Positions 44,069 through 54,725 of a stretch of 64,000 bases of DNA are shown piece after piece. Origin of the DNA: Bacillota bacterium (GTDB taxonomy: Bacteria; Bacillota; Sulfobacillia; RBS10-35; JAJYVN01). A program made the translations under genes and the position numbers. The notes beneath the pieces were generated by a model, which saw nothing but the letters and a program-made list of their open reading frames with translations, was not told where the DNA came from and did not search any database. The DNA lies in NCBI GenBank assembly GCA_021803205.1, contig JAJZMB010000124.1, positions 21,253-85,252 of the forward strand, read 5' to 3'. How positions within the stretch are numbered: the first letter of the stretch is position 1; every line of letters starts with the position of its first letter.

Positions 44069-45016
44069 TCACTCCCGCCCAGCATCGCAGGGCAGTTCAA
44101 CGGTGACGATGCCGCCATGCCGTCCGTTGGCCAGGGTGATCGTTCCCCCGTGGCGCTCCACAATCCAGCGGCAGAGGACGAGGCCGATCCCCATGCCACC
44201 GGTTTTGTCGCTCCGACGCCTCTGGAAGGGCGCCGCCAGGATGGCGGCGGGAAAACCGGGGCCGTCGTCGCCGACCCGCAGTACCGCTCGCCGCTCCCGA
44301 TCCGAGGCGCTGATATCCAGCGCGACGGCCCCGTCGGGGCCGGCCGCCTCCAAGCCGTTGCGCAGCAGGTTCCAGACCAGTTGCTGGATCGCCTGACGTT
44401 CGCCGTCGAGCCAAAATTCCGCTCCGACCGGGTTGCGGCACACCGTGATCTTGCAGTCCGGGGCGAGATCGCGGAGGGCCTCAGCGGCGGTGGTGCACAC
44501 ATCGCCGAGTTCGAGGGGGCGGGCCTTCCAGGGGCGGCTGGCGGTCAGGTAGGTGTCCAGTAGCCTGCCCACCGCCTCCAGGCTGGCGATGGCACTCTCA
44601 CAGTTGGTTGCCTCATCCGCCTGACCGGTGCCGGCGAGTCGAGCGGCGAGGGTTTGCAGGCGCAGGTGGGCGATCGCCAGCGGACCGCGGACCTCGTGCG
44701 CCAGGAGGTCGGGTAAGTCGACCGGGGTGTCGTGCGCGCCCTCGGGCTGACCCGCATCGGCGCCAAGGTCGGCCGGCGCGACGGTCAACGCCGCCGGGAG
44801 CACAAGTTCCAGGCGGCCCGGAGCCGCGAGGTGCCAGCTGCGCAGGGCCTCGACCCCTTCGGTGCTCACCCAAGCGCCGCGCAGGTCGATCCGCGTCTGC
44901 CGGGCGGTGCCGCTCAAGCGCCGCAGATCGGCCACCAGATGGGCGCTCACGATCCCGTCGACGCGGACGTCGCATGCATCCTCCTGTTGGTAAACCTGCA
45001 CCGACGCGGTTTGCAC
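44069..45016 (-). CDS. Soluble sensor histidine kinase with STAS-like N-terminal domain
   Basis: A 315-residue kinase without membrane segments. Residues 1-90 look like a STAS domain (Asp-Leu-Arg-Gly-Ala-Trp-Val-Ser-Thr-Glu-Gly-Val-Glu-Ala-Leu). The phospho-acceptor His is in Leu-Ala-His-Glu-Val-Arg-Gly-Pro-Leu. The ATPase domain has Asn-Leu-Leu-Arg-Asn-Gly-Leu-Glu (N box), Asp-Asp-Gly-Pro-Gly-Phe and Gly-Gly-Met-Gly-Ile-Gly-Leu. GTG 45016 follows AGGGGGGG by 6 nt, giving a compact protein; the longer frame is unsupported. No response regulator is adjacent. It converges on the ATPase-PglZ gene. Confidence 0.8.
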   Translation of the reverse strand: MQTASVQVYQQEDACDVRVDGIVSAHLVADLRRLSGTARQTRIDLRGAWVSTEGVEALRSWHLAAPGRLELVLPAALTVAPADLGADAGQPEGAHDTPVDLPDLLAHEVRGPLAIAHLRLQTLAARLAGTGQADEATNCESAIASLEAVGRLLDTYLTASRPWKARPLELGDVCTTAAEALRDLAPDCKITVCRNPVGAEFWLDGERQAIQQLVWNLLRNGLEAAGPDGAVALDISASDRERRAVLRVGDDGPGFPAAILAAPFQRRRSDKTGGMGIGLVLCRWIVERHGGTITLANGRHGGIVTVELPCDAGRE

Positions 45017-46825
<1,809 letters not shown>

Positions 46826-46850
46826 CACCGGGTGAAGGCAGGGTGGTACG

Positions 46851-48020
46851 GTGCGGGTGGCGATTTTCACAGAAACCTTTCTGCCGTCCACCGACGGCGT
46901 GGTCACGCGCCTGCTGGCCACCCTTCCCGAACTCGGCAGGCTGGGCCATGATGTATTGGTTCTGGCGCCCGACGGCGGGCCCGCAGAGTATGCCGGTATT
47001 CGTGTGGAGGGTTTTCCGGGCAAGCCGTTCTTTCTCTATCCGGACAAGCGCGTCATCTGGCCACGGGTCCGTGCTCTGGATCTGCTGCGCGAGTTCCAGC
47101 CCGACCTCATCCACACGGTGAATCCGGTGGTGTTCGGGTTGGGTGCGATATTGGCCTCGCGCCGGATCAACGTGCCCCTGGTGGCCAGTTACCACACGCA
47201 CTTTCCGCACTTCGCCGAGGTGTACGGATACCGCTGGATGACCGGTCCCATCTGGGCGTACATGCGGTTTTTGCACAACAGGGCGGTGCTCAATCTCTGC
47301 ACCTCCGAGTCCGCACGGCAGGACCTGGTCCGGCACGGTTTCCGGCGCGTGCGGGTCTGGGATCACGGGGTGGATCTGGAGCGCTTTCGGCCCAAGCCGC
47401 GCAATGCGGAGATGCGCCGCCGCCTGTCCGGCGGCGCCCCGGAGCGGACCGTCCTGCTCTATGTCGGCCGCCTGGCGCCGGAGAAGCAGATCGAGCGCCT
47501 GCTGCCACTGGTCCACGGCAATCCCGAGGTGACGTTGGCCTTTGTCGGGGACGGTCCCTGCCGCCCTCGCCTGGAAAGGTTGTTCGCGGATACCCCCACC
47601 GCATTCGTCGGCTATCTCCAGGGCGAGGATCTGATTTCGGCGTACACCTCGGCGGATGCCTTCGTCTTCCCGTCGACCATGGAGACGCTGGGGCTTGTGC
47701 TGTTGGAGGCGATGGCCTGCGGCCTGCCGGTCATCGCGGCGCGCAGCGAGCCGACCCTGTATCTGGTGGGCGAGGACGCCGGTCTGCTGTATGATGCCGA
47801 TGATCCGGCCAGCCTTGAGGCCGCTGTGCACCGCCTGCGCGATGAGCAGGGGCTGCGGTCCCGGCTTGCCGACGGGTCGCGCCGGGCAAGTGCTCGGCGG
47901 GGGTGGGAGGCGCCGACGCGGCAGCTGCTGGGCTACTATCGAGAAGCGTTGCGATATGCCGCTGCCGGGATGGATGCCCGGCAGTTGGTATCCGGTGACA
48001 CCGGTGCCGGGGGGTTTTGA
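46851..48020 (+). CDS. sqdX: GT4 glycosyltransferase, SqdX-like sulfoquinovosyltransferase
   Basis: A 389-residue retaining glycosyltransferase of family 4. It has the N-terminal Phe-Leu-Pro-Ser-Thr-Asp-Gly-Val-Val loop, Ser-Tyr-His-Thr-His-Phe-Pro, and Val-Gly-Arg-Leu-Ala-Pro-Glu-Lys. The Glu-x7-Glu motif appears in Pro-Ser-Thr-Met-Glu-Thr-Leu-Gly-Leu-Val-Leu-Leu-Glu-Ala. These features and its place 25 bp after sqdB indicate the enzyme that transfers sulfoquinovose to diacylglycerol at the inner membrane face. The GTG start has only a weak site. Another mannosyltransferase-like role is possible on sequence alone. Confidence 0.88.
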   Translation: MRVAIFTETFLPSTDGVVTRLLATLPELGRLGHDVLVLAPDGGPAEYAGIRVEGFPGKPFFLYPDKRVIWPRVRALDLLREFQPDLIHTVNPVVFGLGAILASRRINVPLVASYHTHFPHFAEVYGYRWMTGPIWAYMRFLHNRAVLNLCTSESARQDLVRHGFRRVRVWDHGVDLERFRPKPRNAEMRRRLSGGAPERTVLLYVGRLAPEKQIERLLPLVHGNPEVTLAFVGDGPCRPRLERLFADTPTAFVGYLQGEDLISAYTSADAFVFPSTMETLGLVLLEAMACGLPVIAARSEPTLYLVGEDAGLLYDADDPASLEAAVHRLRDEQGLRSRLADGSRRASARRGWEAPTRQLLGYYREALRYAAAGMDARQLVSGDTGAGGF

Positions 48021-48021
48021 C

Positions 48022-48573
48022 TTGCCGCTCCAGCCCGGCGGATCCCGGCGGTTGGAGCCGGCCGCGGCCTCTGTTGCCCCAACGGGTTCGGAGCCGGCGG
48101 CCGAGCCGGCGAGATCCAGACACGCGGCCAAGCGCTCCATACTGTGGAAGGGCCAGTATCTCCAATTTGCCACGGTAGGATTGTTCAATGCCGTGGTGGA
48201 TTTGGGTATTCTTAATCTCTTAATGTGGCTGTGGCCGACCACGAACTCGACCGGGCTCACCGTGGAGAACTCCCTGGCCGTCGCCCTGGCGATCGCCAAT
48301 TCCTACCTGTGGAACAGCCGCTGGACGTTCCGGCGGGAGTCGGACGGAAGCTTTCGTCAGATTATCCTCTTTGTGGGGCAGTCGCTCCTGAACATCTTCA
48401 TCAATGATGCCGCCCTGCTCCTCACGGCGGGCCAGGTGCGTCAACTGCACCTGGGTCCCGCGTGGGTGAAGATCAACCTCAGCAAGGGCGTCGCCATGGC
48501 CTTCGCTTCCAGCACAAGCTACTTCATCATGCGCCTCTTCGTCTTTCGGCCCGGCGCCGGGCACAGGACGTAA
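48022..48573 (+). CDS. GtrA family membrane protein
   Basis: A 183-residue protein with about four transmembrane helices, ending in the GtrA pattern (Asn-Ser-Tyr-Leu-Trp-Asn-Ser-Arg-Trp-Thr-Phe; Ser-Ser-Thr-Ser-Tyr-Phe-Ile-Met-Arg-Leu-Phe-Val-Phe). A 50-residue Pro/Ala-rich cytoplasmic stretch precedes the first helix. The TTG start at 48022 follows the sqdX stop by 1 nt with GGGGGG upstream, so it is in the sqd operon. GtrA-like proteins are thought to help move lipid-linked sugars across membranes; here it may flip or carry sulfolipid or a precursor. Confidence 0.83.
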   Translation: MPLQPGGSRRLEPAAASVAPTGSEPAAEPARSRHAAKRSILWKGQYLQFATVGLFNAVVDLGILNLLMWLWPTTNSTGLTVENSLAVALAIANSYLWNSRWTFRRESDGSFRQIILFVGQSLLNIFINDAALLLTAGQVRQLHLGPAWVKINLSKGVAMAFASSTSYFIMRLFVFRPGAGHRT

Positions 48574-48587
48574 GCATCCCGGTGGCG

Positions 48588-48623
48588 GCGTGGCCGCGGC
48601 CGGAACCGGGATGCCGGCCACGC
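48588..48623 (+). terminator. Hairpin after the sqd operon
   Basis: GCGTGGCCG (48588-48596) pairs with CGGCCACGC (48615-48623), 15 bp after the gtrA-like stop. There is no T-run, so it is only a possible terminator. Confidence 0.4.
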
Positions 48624-48761
48624 AAGGGGGGACAAGCCCGCGCCTCCGTCTCCGACGCGCTCCGCGTGCGTACGCTGCATCCCTGCGCGAACCCGCCGCA
48701 GGCGCCCTTGTTGCGGCTGCGGAACATTGTCCGTAAACCCCGTTCGGGAGGTATCGCCTGC

Positions 48762-49796
48762 GTGCCGGAAAGTCCGGTCGATCTGCGCTCTGATACCGTC
48801 ACCCGTCCCACGCCCGCGATGCGCAGGGCTATGGCTGAGGCCGAGGTGGGCGACGACGTCTACGGCGAGGACCCGACCGTCCGCCAGCTCGAGGCCGAGG
48901 TTGCCGCCGCCACCGCCAAAGCGGCCGCCCTGTTCGTACCAAGCGGCACGATGGGCAACCAGATCGCCGTGCTCTGCCACACCGAACGCGGTGACGAGAT
49001 GCTGCTGCACGAGGAATCCCACATCTATTACTACGAAGCGGGCGCGCCGGCCGCCCTGGCCGGGGTCAGCGCGCGCCTTCTGCCGGGCGTGCGGGGCCGG
49101 TTCGGGCCCGAAGCGGTCGTCGCCGCCCTGCGACCCGCCAATGCACATTATCCCCGCCCTCGCCTGCTCTGTATCGAGAATACCCACAACCGGGGCGGCG
49201 GCAGCGTGTGGGACCCGACCGCCATCGCGGCGGTGGCCGCCGTGGGGCACGGACGCGGCCTTGCCGTCCACCTGGACGGCGCACGCATCTGGAACGCCTC
49301 GGTGGCGCTGGCAGTTCCGGTCGCACAGTTCTGCGGGCCGGTGGACACGGTCATGTGTTGCTTGAGCAAAGGGTTGTGCGCCCCGGTGGGCTCACTCCTC
49401 TGCGGTTCCGTGGAGACCATCGCCCGCGCGCGCCGCTATCGCAAGCTCCTGGGCGGTGGGATGCGCCAGGCGGGCGTTCTGGCGGCCGCCGGCCTTGTGG
49501 CCCTGCGGACGATGGTGGATCGCCTGGCTGAAGACCATGCCCATGCGCGCTTCCTGGCAGAGGGTATCAGCTCTGTGCGTGGGTTCGTGGTGGAGCCGGA
49601 AACGGTGGAGACCAACATGGTCCTTTTGCGCACACCCTCGCGTCCCGCCGCCGAGGTCGCCGACGCACTGCGGGCGCTGGGCGTCCTCTGCAACGCGACG
49701 GGACCGGACACACTGCGCCTGGTCACCCATCACGATGTGTCCGGGGCGGACTGTGAGCGGGCGCTGCCGGCCTTCGCCAGGGTGGCCGCCGGGTAG
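48762..49796 (+). CDS. ltaE: Low-specificity L-threonine aldolase
   Basis: A 344-residue PLP enzyme. The start Val-Asp-Leu-Arg-Ser-Asp-Thr-Val-Thr-Arg-Pro-Thr, then Val-Gly-Asp-Asp-Val-Tyr-Gly-Glu-Asp-Pro-Thr, Pro-Ser-Gly-Thr-Met-Gly-Asn, His-Leu-Asp-Gly-Ala-Arg and the Schiff-base Lys in Leu-Ser-Lys-Gly-Leu are diagnostic. It splits threonine or allo-threonine into glycine and acetaldehyde. The GTG at 48762 has GGGAGGT about 10 nt upstream. It stands between the sqd operon and the aromatic amino acid genes, apparently on its own. Confidence 0.93.
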   Translation: MPESPVDLRSDTVTRPTPAMRRAMAEAEVGDDVYGEDPTVRQLEAEVAAATAKAAALFVPSGTMGNQIAVLCHTERGDEMLLHEESHIYYYEAGAPAALAGVSARLLPGVRGRFGPEAVVAALRPANAHYPRPRLLCIENTHNRGGGSVWDPTAIAAVAAVGHGRGLAVHLDGARIWNASVALAVPVAQFCGPVDTVMCCLSKGLCAPVGSLLCGSVETIARARRYRKLLGGGMRQAGVLAAAGLVALRTMVDRLAEDHAHARFLAEGISSVRGFVVEPETVETNMVLLRTPSRPAAEVADALRALGVLCNATGPDTLRLVTHHDVSGADCERALPAFARVAAG

Positions 49797-50064
49797 GTGC
49801 ATGCCGCCGAAGTCCGGCTGCGTGCGGTGTGGATGACTGGGGTACCTCAGCCGGTGCTGCGGGCTGCGCGGTGGGCGCGTGCCCCCGGGCGGTCATGCGC
49901 GGTTGGCTGTCGCGGCGTGCCGCGTGGCCCCGCGAGCTCCCGGCGAAGTCCGGCGCCGCGTCGATCTGCCGGCCACCGGCAGCCAGATGCCTGCCTGTCG
50001 TCAGAGCTTCCGAAAGGTGACAGGCGCGACTTGCTTCGGGCACTGGTTGTGGGCCGGGGGGCGG

Positions 50065-50094
50065 TTGACGCTGTGCTGCGGGGTTGCCTATACT
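50065..50094 (+). promoter_or_regulatory. Sigma-A promoter of the aroF leader
   Basis: TTGACG (50065-50070), an 18-bp spacer and TATACT (50089-50094) lie just upstream of the T-box leader. Transcription should start near 50101. Confidence 0.75.
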
Positions 50095-50100
50095 CTCGCT

Positions 50101-50389
50101 GTACGGCCGATGATCGGGCAGAGTAGCGCCGGCAGTCGTCTGCAGAGAGTCGGGGAGGGTGTGATCCCGACGAACGGACGGGCGTGAATACACCCGCAGG
50201 CGTCACTTGGAAAACGGACGGCGTCGTCCGCTAGTATGGGTGGCCGGCACCCGCCGTTATACGGGCGTCGCATCCGTGGGTCGGGTGCGGCGTTGGAGAA
50301 GTGGCCGCTTGTGCCGGACAGGTACGGGCGCCAACTAGGGTGGTACCGCGGAGACCTCCGCCCCTAATGCTTGGGGTGGGGGTTTTTTT
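50101..50389 (+). promoter_or_regulatory. T-box riboswitch leader, probably tyrosine-specific
   Basis: The T-box AGGGTGGTACCGCG (50337-50350) directly precedes an intrinsic terminator. The leader begins with the conserved AGAGAG (50144-50149) at the base of stem I. In the 3' side of stem I, GTGAA is followed by TAC (50189-50191) and ACC, the usual setting of the specifier codon, so uncharged tRNA-Tyr is the likely ligand. The downstream genes (aroF, tyrA) make tyrosine, which agrees. Binding of uncharged tRNA would favour the antiterminator and expression. Confidence 0.88.
50355..50389 (+). terminator. T-box-controlled intrinsic terminator
   Basis: A 10-bp stem (50355-50364 with 50373-50382, two G-T pairs) followed by seven T (50383-50389). 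It overlaps the region that would pair with the T-box sequence in the antiterminator. Confidence 0.88.
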
Positions 50390-50425
50390 ATTATCGGGCC
50401 GCGGCGCCAAGGGAGGCGGGCGCGC

Positions 50426-51466
50426 GTGATCGTGGTGATGAAACCCGGGGTCTCGGAGGATGCTGTGTCCCGGGTCTCTGCGCGACTTCAGGGATTGGGA
50501 TTCGGTGTGCACGTGTCCAAGGGCACGGAGCGCACGGTAATCGGCGCGATCGGGGACAAGAGTGTCCTCGCCGGCGTGGATCTGGAGGCGATGGACGGCG
50601 TGGAGCGGGTGGTGCCGATTCGGCAACCGTTCAAACTGGTGAGCCGTGAGTTCCACCCCGAGTCGAGCGTGGTGGACGTGTCGGGGGTGGCGGTTGGTGG
50701 CCGCGAGGTCGTGGTGATCGCCGGGCCGTGTTCGGTCGAATCCTACGAACAACTCCGGGTCACCGCCAGAGCGGTCAAGGCCGCCGGTGCGCGCCTGCTG
50801 CGCGGAGGCGCCTTCAAGCCGCGCACGTCTCCATACGGCTTCCGGGGGCTCGGCGAGGAGGGGCTCCGGTTGCTGGCCGATGTGCGCCAGGAGGTCGGGC
50901 TGCCGGTGGTAACGGAGGTGATGAGCCCCGACGCGGTGGAACTGGTGGAGCGCTACGCCGACTGCTTCCAGATTGGCGCCCGCAATATGCAGAACTACGA
51001 CCTGCTCCGCGAGGTCGGGCGTTCGCGCAAGCCTGTCCTGCTCAAGCGGGGCTTCGCGGCCACCATTGCTGAGTGGATGATGGCGGCCGAATACCTCCTG
51101 GCCGGAGGGAACTTTCAGGTGATCCTCTGCGAGCGCGGCATCCGTACGTTTGAAACCGCCACGCGCTTCACCATGGATCTCAACGCTGTTCCGGTGGCCA
51201 AGGAACTCTCCCACCTGCCGGTCATCGTCGATCCCAGTCACGGTACGGGCCGGGCGCAGTTGGTGCCGTCCCTGGCCCGCGCCGGAATCGCCGCGGGGGC
51301 GGACGGTCTGATCGTCGAGGTTCACCCCAACCCGGCGGATGCGCTGTCTGACGGGGCGCAGACGCTCAATTGCGCCGCCTTCGCCGGTATGATGGCCGAT
51401 GTGGCCCGCATCGCCTCCGCCGTGGACAGGACCGTGGGTGCGCCCGCTGCAGTGCTGCGCGCCTAA
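50426..51466 (+). CDS. aroF: 3-deoxy-7-phosphoheptulonate (DAHP) synthase, type I-beta
   Basis: A 346-residue enzyme with the N-terminal ferredoxin-like regulatory domain (about residues 1-70) found in Bacillota and Thermotoga DAHP synthases. The barrel has [30 protein letters not shown] and Asp-Pro-Ser-His-Gly-Thr-Gly. It condenses PEP and erythrose 4-phosphate, the first step to aromatic amino acids. GTG 50426 has GGGAGG 9 nt upstream. The T-box leader controls it. Confidence 0.95.
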   Translation: MIVVMKPGVSEDAVSRVSARLQGLGFGVHVSKGTERTVIGAIGDKSVLAGVDLEAMDGVERVVPIRQPFKLVSREFHPESSVVDVSGVAVGGREVVVIAGPCSVESYEQLRVTARAVKAAGARLLRGGAFKPRTSPYGFRGLGEEGLRLLADVRQEVGLPVVTEVMSPDAVELVERYADCFQIGARNMQNYDLLREVGRSRKPVLLKRGFAATIAEWMMAAEYLLAGGNFQVILCERGIRTFETATRFTMDLNAVPVAKELSHLPVIVDPSHGTGRAQLVPSLARAGIAAGADGLIVEVHPNPADALSDGAQTLNCAAFAGMMADVARIASAVDRTVGAPAAVLRA

Positions 51467-51499
51467 GGGTGCGCCCAGCCGAAGGGCTCCCCCGTGCCG

Positions 51500-51525
51500 C
51501 GCTCCCGCAGAGATCAGCGGGAGCG
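51500..51525. terminator. Hairpin between aroF and tyrA
   Basis: CGCTCCCGC (51500-51508) pairs with GCGGGAGCG (51517-51525). It lies in the 225-bp aroF-tyrA gap and lacks a T-run, so it may weaken rather than stop read-through. Confidence 0.4.
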
Positions 51526-51691
51526 GTCCCATGCCGGATGCCCGACAGACGGCTCTTCCCTGGGTCCGTGAACGGGACCGCCGCGTTCACGCCGCGCCGT
51601 TGGAGCGAGCGCCGGGGCATGGGCGCGGCCGGCAATCCGTGCGGTCACGCAGAGGTTTCGGGGGTGTGCAGCCCGGTCGGGGGGGATCTCG

Positions 51692-52810
51692 GTGGCACCA
51701 CTGGCCGGTCGCGTCACCGTTGTGGGGGTCGGCCTCATCGGCGGATCACTGGGGCTGCGGTGGCGGGCGCGAGGGGTGGTGGAACGGCTGGTCGGGTTCG
51801 GCCGCAATCCGGCAACCTTACGCCGTGCCCTGGAGCTGGGCGCGATGGACGAGGTCAGTACTGATCTGTCCTCTGCTGTGGCGGGGGCCGACGTGGTGGT
51901 GTTGTGCGCTCCGATATCGGTCTGTATCGCGCTGGCGCCCGAAGTCGTCCGCTTCGCCGCACCCGGGAGTCTGATCACCGATGTCGGCAGTACGAAGGCG
52001 GAACTGGAGCAGGCGATGCTCGGAGCCATCGCGCGGTGCCCCGCCGCCCCGGCGTTCATCGGCGGCCATCCCATGGCCGGGTCGGAGCGGGCGGGGATCG
52101 AGGCCGCGGACCCTTACCTCTTCGAAAACGCCGTGTGGGTCCTCTGTCCGCCGCCCGGCTGTGCACCCGCGGATCTGGCCCGGCTGATCGCGCTGGTGGA
52201 GGCGACGGGAGCCCACGGCGTCGTTCTGGATGCGGCGCAGCACGATCGCCGCGTGGCCGCCATCAGCCATCTGCCGCAATTGACTGCGGTCGCGCTGGCG
52301 GAGGCCGCCGGCGACGGGGAAGCGGCCGATCCGGGTCTGCTGTCGCTGGCTGGAGGCGGTTTCCGGGACACCACGCGCATCGCCTCGAGCCCGGCCGAGA
52401 TGTGGCTGGATGTTTTGGCGACCAACCGTGACCCCATCCTCGCTGCGCTCGACGCCATGGCCCGGCGACTGGCGGAACTGCGCTCGGCCGTCGCGTCCGG
52501 GGATGTTTCGGGGTTGCGCCGGCACTTCGCAGCCGCGCGGCAGGTGCGCGGGCGCGTGCCGGCACGCCAAAAGGGGCTCCTGCCGGCCTATCACGATCTG
52601 GTGCTGTTTGTCCCCGACCGCCCCGGCGTCATCGGGACGCTGTGCGGCGCCCTCGGCGATCAGGCGATCAATATTCAGGACATCGAGATTCTGCGATTGC
52701 GCGAAGGGGAGGGGGGTACGCTGCGTCTGGGTTTTGTCGGCCCGGATCAGGCGTCGGCAGCCGAGGCGGTGTTGGTGTCGCTGGGCTACCGGGTTCAGAG
52801 GCGAGCCTGA
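51692..52810 (+). CDS. tyrA: Prephenate dehydrogenase with C-terminal ACT domain
   Basis: A 372-residue enzyme. NAD-binding Val-Gly-Val-Gly-Leu-Ile-Gly-Gly-Ser-Leu at the N-terminus, Asp-Val-Gly-Ser-Thr-Lys, the active-site Gly-Gly-His-Pro-Met-Ala-Gly-Ser-Glu and Ser-His-Leu-Pro-Gln-Leu are all present. The last 75 residues form an ACT domain (Val-Pro-Asp-Arg-Pro-Gly-Val-Ile-Gly) that probably binds tyrosine for feedback control. It converts prephenate to 4-hydroxyphenylpyruvate. The GTG follows GGGGGG. It lies 225 bp after aroF on the same strand and is probably under the same tyrosine T-box. Confidence 0.93.
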   Translation: MAPLAGRVTVVGVGLIGGSLGLRWRARGVVERLVGFGRNPATLRRALELGAMDEVSTDLSSAVAGADVVVLCAPISVCIALAPEVVRFAAPGSLITDVGSTKAELEQAMLGAIARCPAAPAFIGGHPMAGSERAGIEAADPYLFENAVWVLCPPPGCAPADLARLIALVEATGAHGVVLDAAQHDRRVAAISHLPQLTAVALAEAAGDGEAADPGLLSLAGGGFRDTTRIASSPAEMWLDVLATNRDPILAALDAMARRLAELRSAVASGDVSGLRRHFAAARQVRGRVPARQKGLLPAYHDLVLFVPDRPGVIGTLCGALGDQAINIQDIEILRLREGEGGTLRLGFVGPDQASAAEAVLVSLGYRVQRRA

Positions 52811-52976
52811 CACATAGGTCGCGGCTCCGCTCCAATTTGGCGCCCATCGTGCCGCCGGGACCGGCGAGCGCGTCCGCCCCGGCGACGCTCTTCCCCAGGG
52901 GGTGCCCCCGTCCCGCGAATGGGATCCGCAGGATGCGCCGATATCGGGGTAATGCCCGGGACAAGGGGGAATGGCC

Positions 52977-53726
52977 GTGGCCGGGATGTATGAGGAATTG
53001 GCAGAAATATACGAGCAGGGCGGGTTCACCCGCTTCAGCCTGGAAATGGCGCCCCGAGTGCTGGGGTTGCTTGAGCGATACGGACGCCGGCCGCGGCGGA
53101 TCTGCGACCTCGCCTGTGGCACGGGCGATGCCGCGGTGTTCCTCGCGCGGCAGGGATTCGACGTGCTCGGGATCGACGCCTCCGCCAGGATGTTGGCCCA
53201 GGCACGGGCGAAGAGCGAAGCTGCCGGAGTGCGCGTGCAGTGGCTGCAGGCCGACGCCCGCAACTTCATACTCCAGCGGCCCGTCGAGGTTGTGACCTGC
53301 ATGTACGACGCCCTCAACTACATGCTTACCGAGCAAGAACTGGCGGCTGTCTTCGGCTGCGTGCATGATTGCCTGCAAGCGGGTGGCTTGTTCATCTTCG
53401 ATATGAATACACGCTCTGGGCTGGCGGAGGAATGGGGAACCGGCGAGCGGATCGACAGCCCGAATGAGGATCTGTTTATGGTCTGGCAGACGGCATACGA
53501 TCACGAGACAGAGGTCAACACCCTGGTGTTGACGGCGTTTGTGCGTCAGACCGGAGGGCTCTACCGCCGGATCCGTGAAATCCACCGGGAGCGGGGTTAT
53601 CCTGTGGCGAGCGTGCGGGAGCTTTGCGAGGCGGCGGGTTTGGCCGTCCTGGAGATGGGTGATATGGATCTCCAGCCGCTGACGCCGGCAAGCGAACGCC
53701 TGCTGTGCGTGGCCGAACGGCGTTAG
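52977..53726 (+). CDS. Class I SAM-dependent methyltransferase
   Basis: About 249 residues. Motif I is Asp-Leu-Ala-Cys-Gly-Thr-Gly-Asp, motif II follows as Val-Leu-Gly-Ile-Asp-Ala-Ser, and Met-Tyr-Asp-Ala-Leu-Asn-Tyr is in the motif IV position. The C-terminal part resembles the YqeM-like methyltransferases of Bacillota. The substrate is unknown. GTG 52977 has AGGGGG 7 nt upstream; ATG 52971 is too close to that site. It lies 166 bp after tyrA on the same strand, perhaps separately expressed. Confidence 0.85.
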   Translation: MAGMYEELAEIYEQGGFTRFSLEMAPRVLGLLERYGRRPRRICDLACGTGDAAVFLARQGFDVLGIDASARMLAQARAKSEAAGVRVQWLQADARNFILQRPVEVVTCMYDALNYMLTEQELAAVFGCVHDCLQAGGLFIFDMNTRSGLAEEWGTGERIDSPNEDLFMVWQTAYDHETEVNTLVLTAFVRQTGGLYRRIREIHRERGYPVASVRELCEAAGLAVLEMGDMDLQPLTPASERLLCVAERR

Positions 53727-54056
53727 ACGGAGCGAGCAGGCAACCCGCCACGATGACACCGAGTTCGATGCTCGGCGGTGCCCTGCAGGGCCATCCCGTG
53801 TCCTATACGGGCGCGGCAGTGGCGATGGCGTTCACGTCACCGAATGCGTGGTTTCCGATCTTGTCGGGGCGACACGGGCAACGCCGACAGACGCACAGCA
53901 GCAGACAGTGGGTACGCCATGGCGGGGGGCTCTGTGGATGGCGCGGCAGACAGGTACGCGTCACCCCCTACCTCTGCCCGCAGCGGCTCCCTGCTATCGC
54001 CTGATTGTGGGTGTATGCCAGCGGTTGATTGTGTCGCCAGCAGCGGTGTGTGCCCC
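53727..54056. other. Intergenic region between converging genes
   Basis: About 330 bp between the methyltransferase (plus) and a NUDIX gene (minus). Reading frames here do not look coded, and no clear hairpin terminator was seen. Confidence 0.35.
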
Positions 54057-54527
54057 TCACCCCGGGAAGGGCAGGGTGCCCCATGGCGGCGGCGCACCTG
54101 CCGCCAGCGCTTGGGAGAGGCCTTGGGGCAACACTGGCAGACCGGACAGTTCGGTGAGCGGCACCCAACGGATCTCGGTCAATATCGGGGCGCCGCCGGC
54201 GGGGCGGTCGGGGTCCGTGCCGAGGGCGGCCTGTCCGTCCGCTGCGGTTGCGGTGAAGAAGACGTCGACCGCATCCGCCTCCGGTCTGTCCAGGATGTAG
54301 CAGATGCCGCCGAGGGTCACGCGCAGCCCTGTCTCCTCGGTGCCCTCGCGGACGGCGGCGGTGGCGAGGTCTTCCCCGTCCTCCACGACCCCGCCTGGGA
54401 AGCACCAGAATGCCCGGTCGGGATGCCGGTGGTACGTCAGCAGCACCTCCGGCGCACCCCCCGTGGTGCGGAGCAGCACCACACGAGCGCGCAATGTGGC
54501 ACGGCGGCGGGCCGACGATGTGGGCAT
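54057..54527 (-). CDS. NUDIX hydrolase
   Basis: A 156-residue protein with the NUDIX box Gly-Gly-Val-Val-Glu-Asp-Gly-Glu through Arg-Glu-Gly-Thr-Glu-Glu-Thr-Gly-Leu. The N-terminal strand Arg-Ala-Arg-Val-Val-Leu-Leu-Arg-Thr is typical of MutT-like members. There is no zinc ribbon, unlike the other NUDIX protein in the window. The substrate is probably a modified nucleotide or small diphosphate but cannot be specified. It precedes gpr on the opposite side of a 200-bp gap. Confidence 0.88.
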   Translation of the reverse strand: MPTSSARRRATLRARVVLLRTTGGAPEVLLTYHRHPDRAFWCFPGGVVEDGEDLATAAVREGTEETGLRVTLGGICYILDRPEADAVDVFFTATAADGQAALGTDPDRPAGGAPILTEIRWVPLTELSGLPVLPQGLSQALAAGAPPPWGTLPFPG

Positions 54528-54725
54528 GGGCCCAGTATAGCGCGGACCGCGCCGGAGCGCTGTCGGGAAGGTTCCCCACGGGCGGGCCGGTCATGCCCGC
54601 CAGAGGTGGACAAAGGATTCCGGTATGGCGCACGGGCCGCCGCAGCTGCAGGGGAGGGCCCCCGCGCCTGCAGCACCCGCCCGTTAAAACCGGACGGCGC
54701 AACTGAGGACTCCTGCTGCGGCCAC

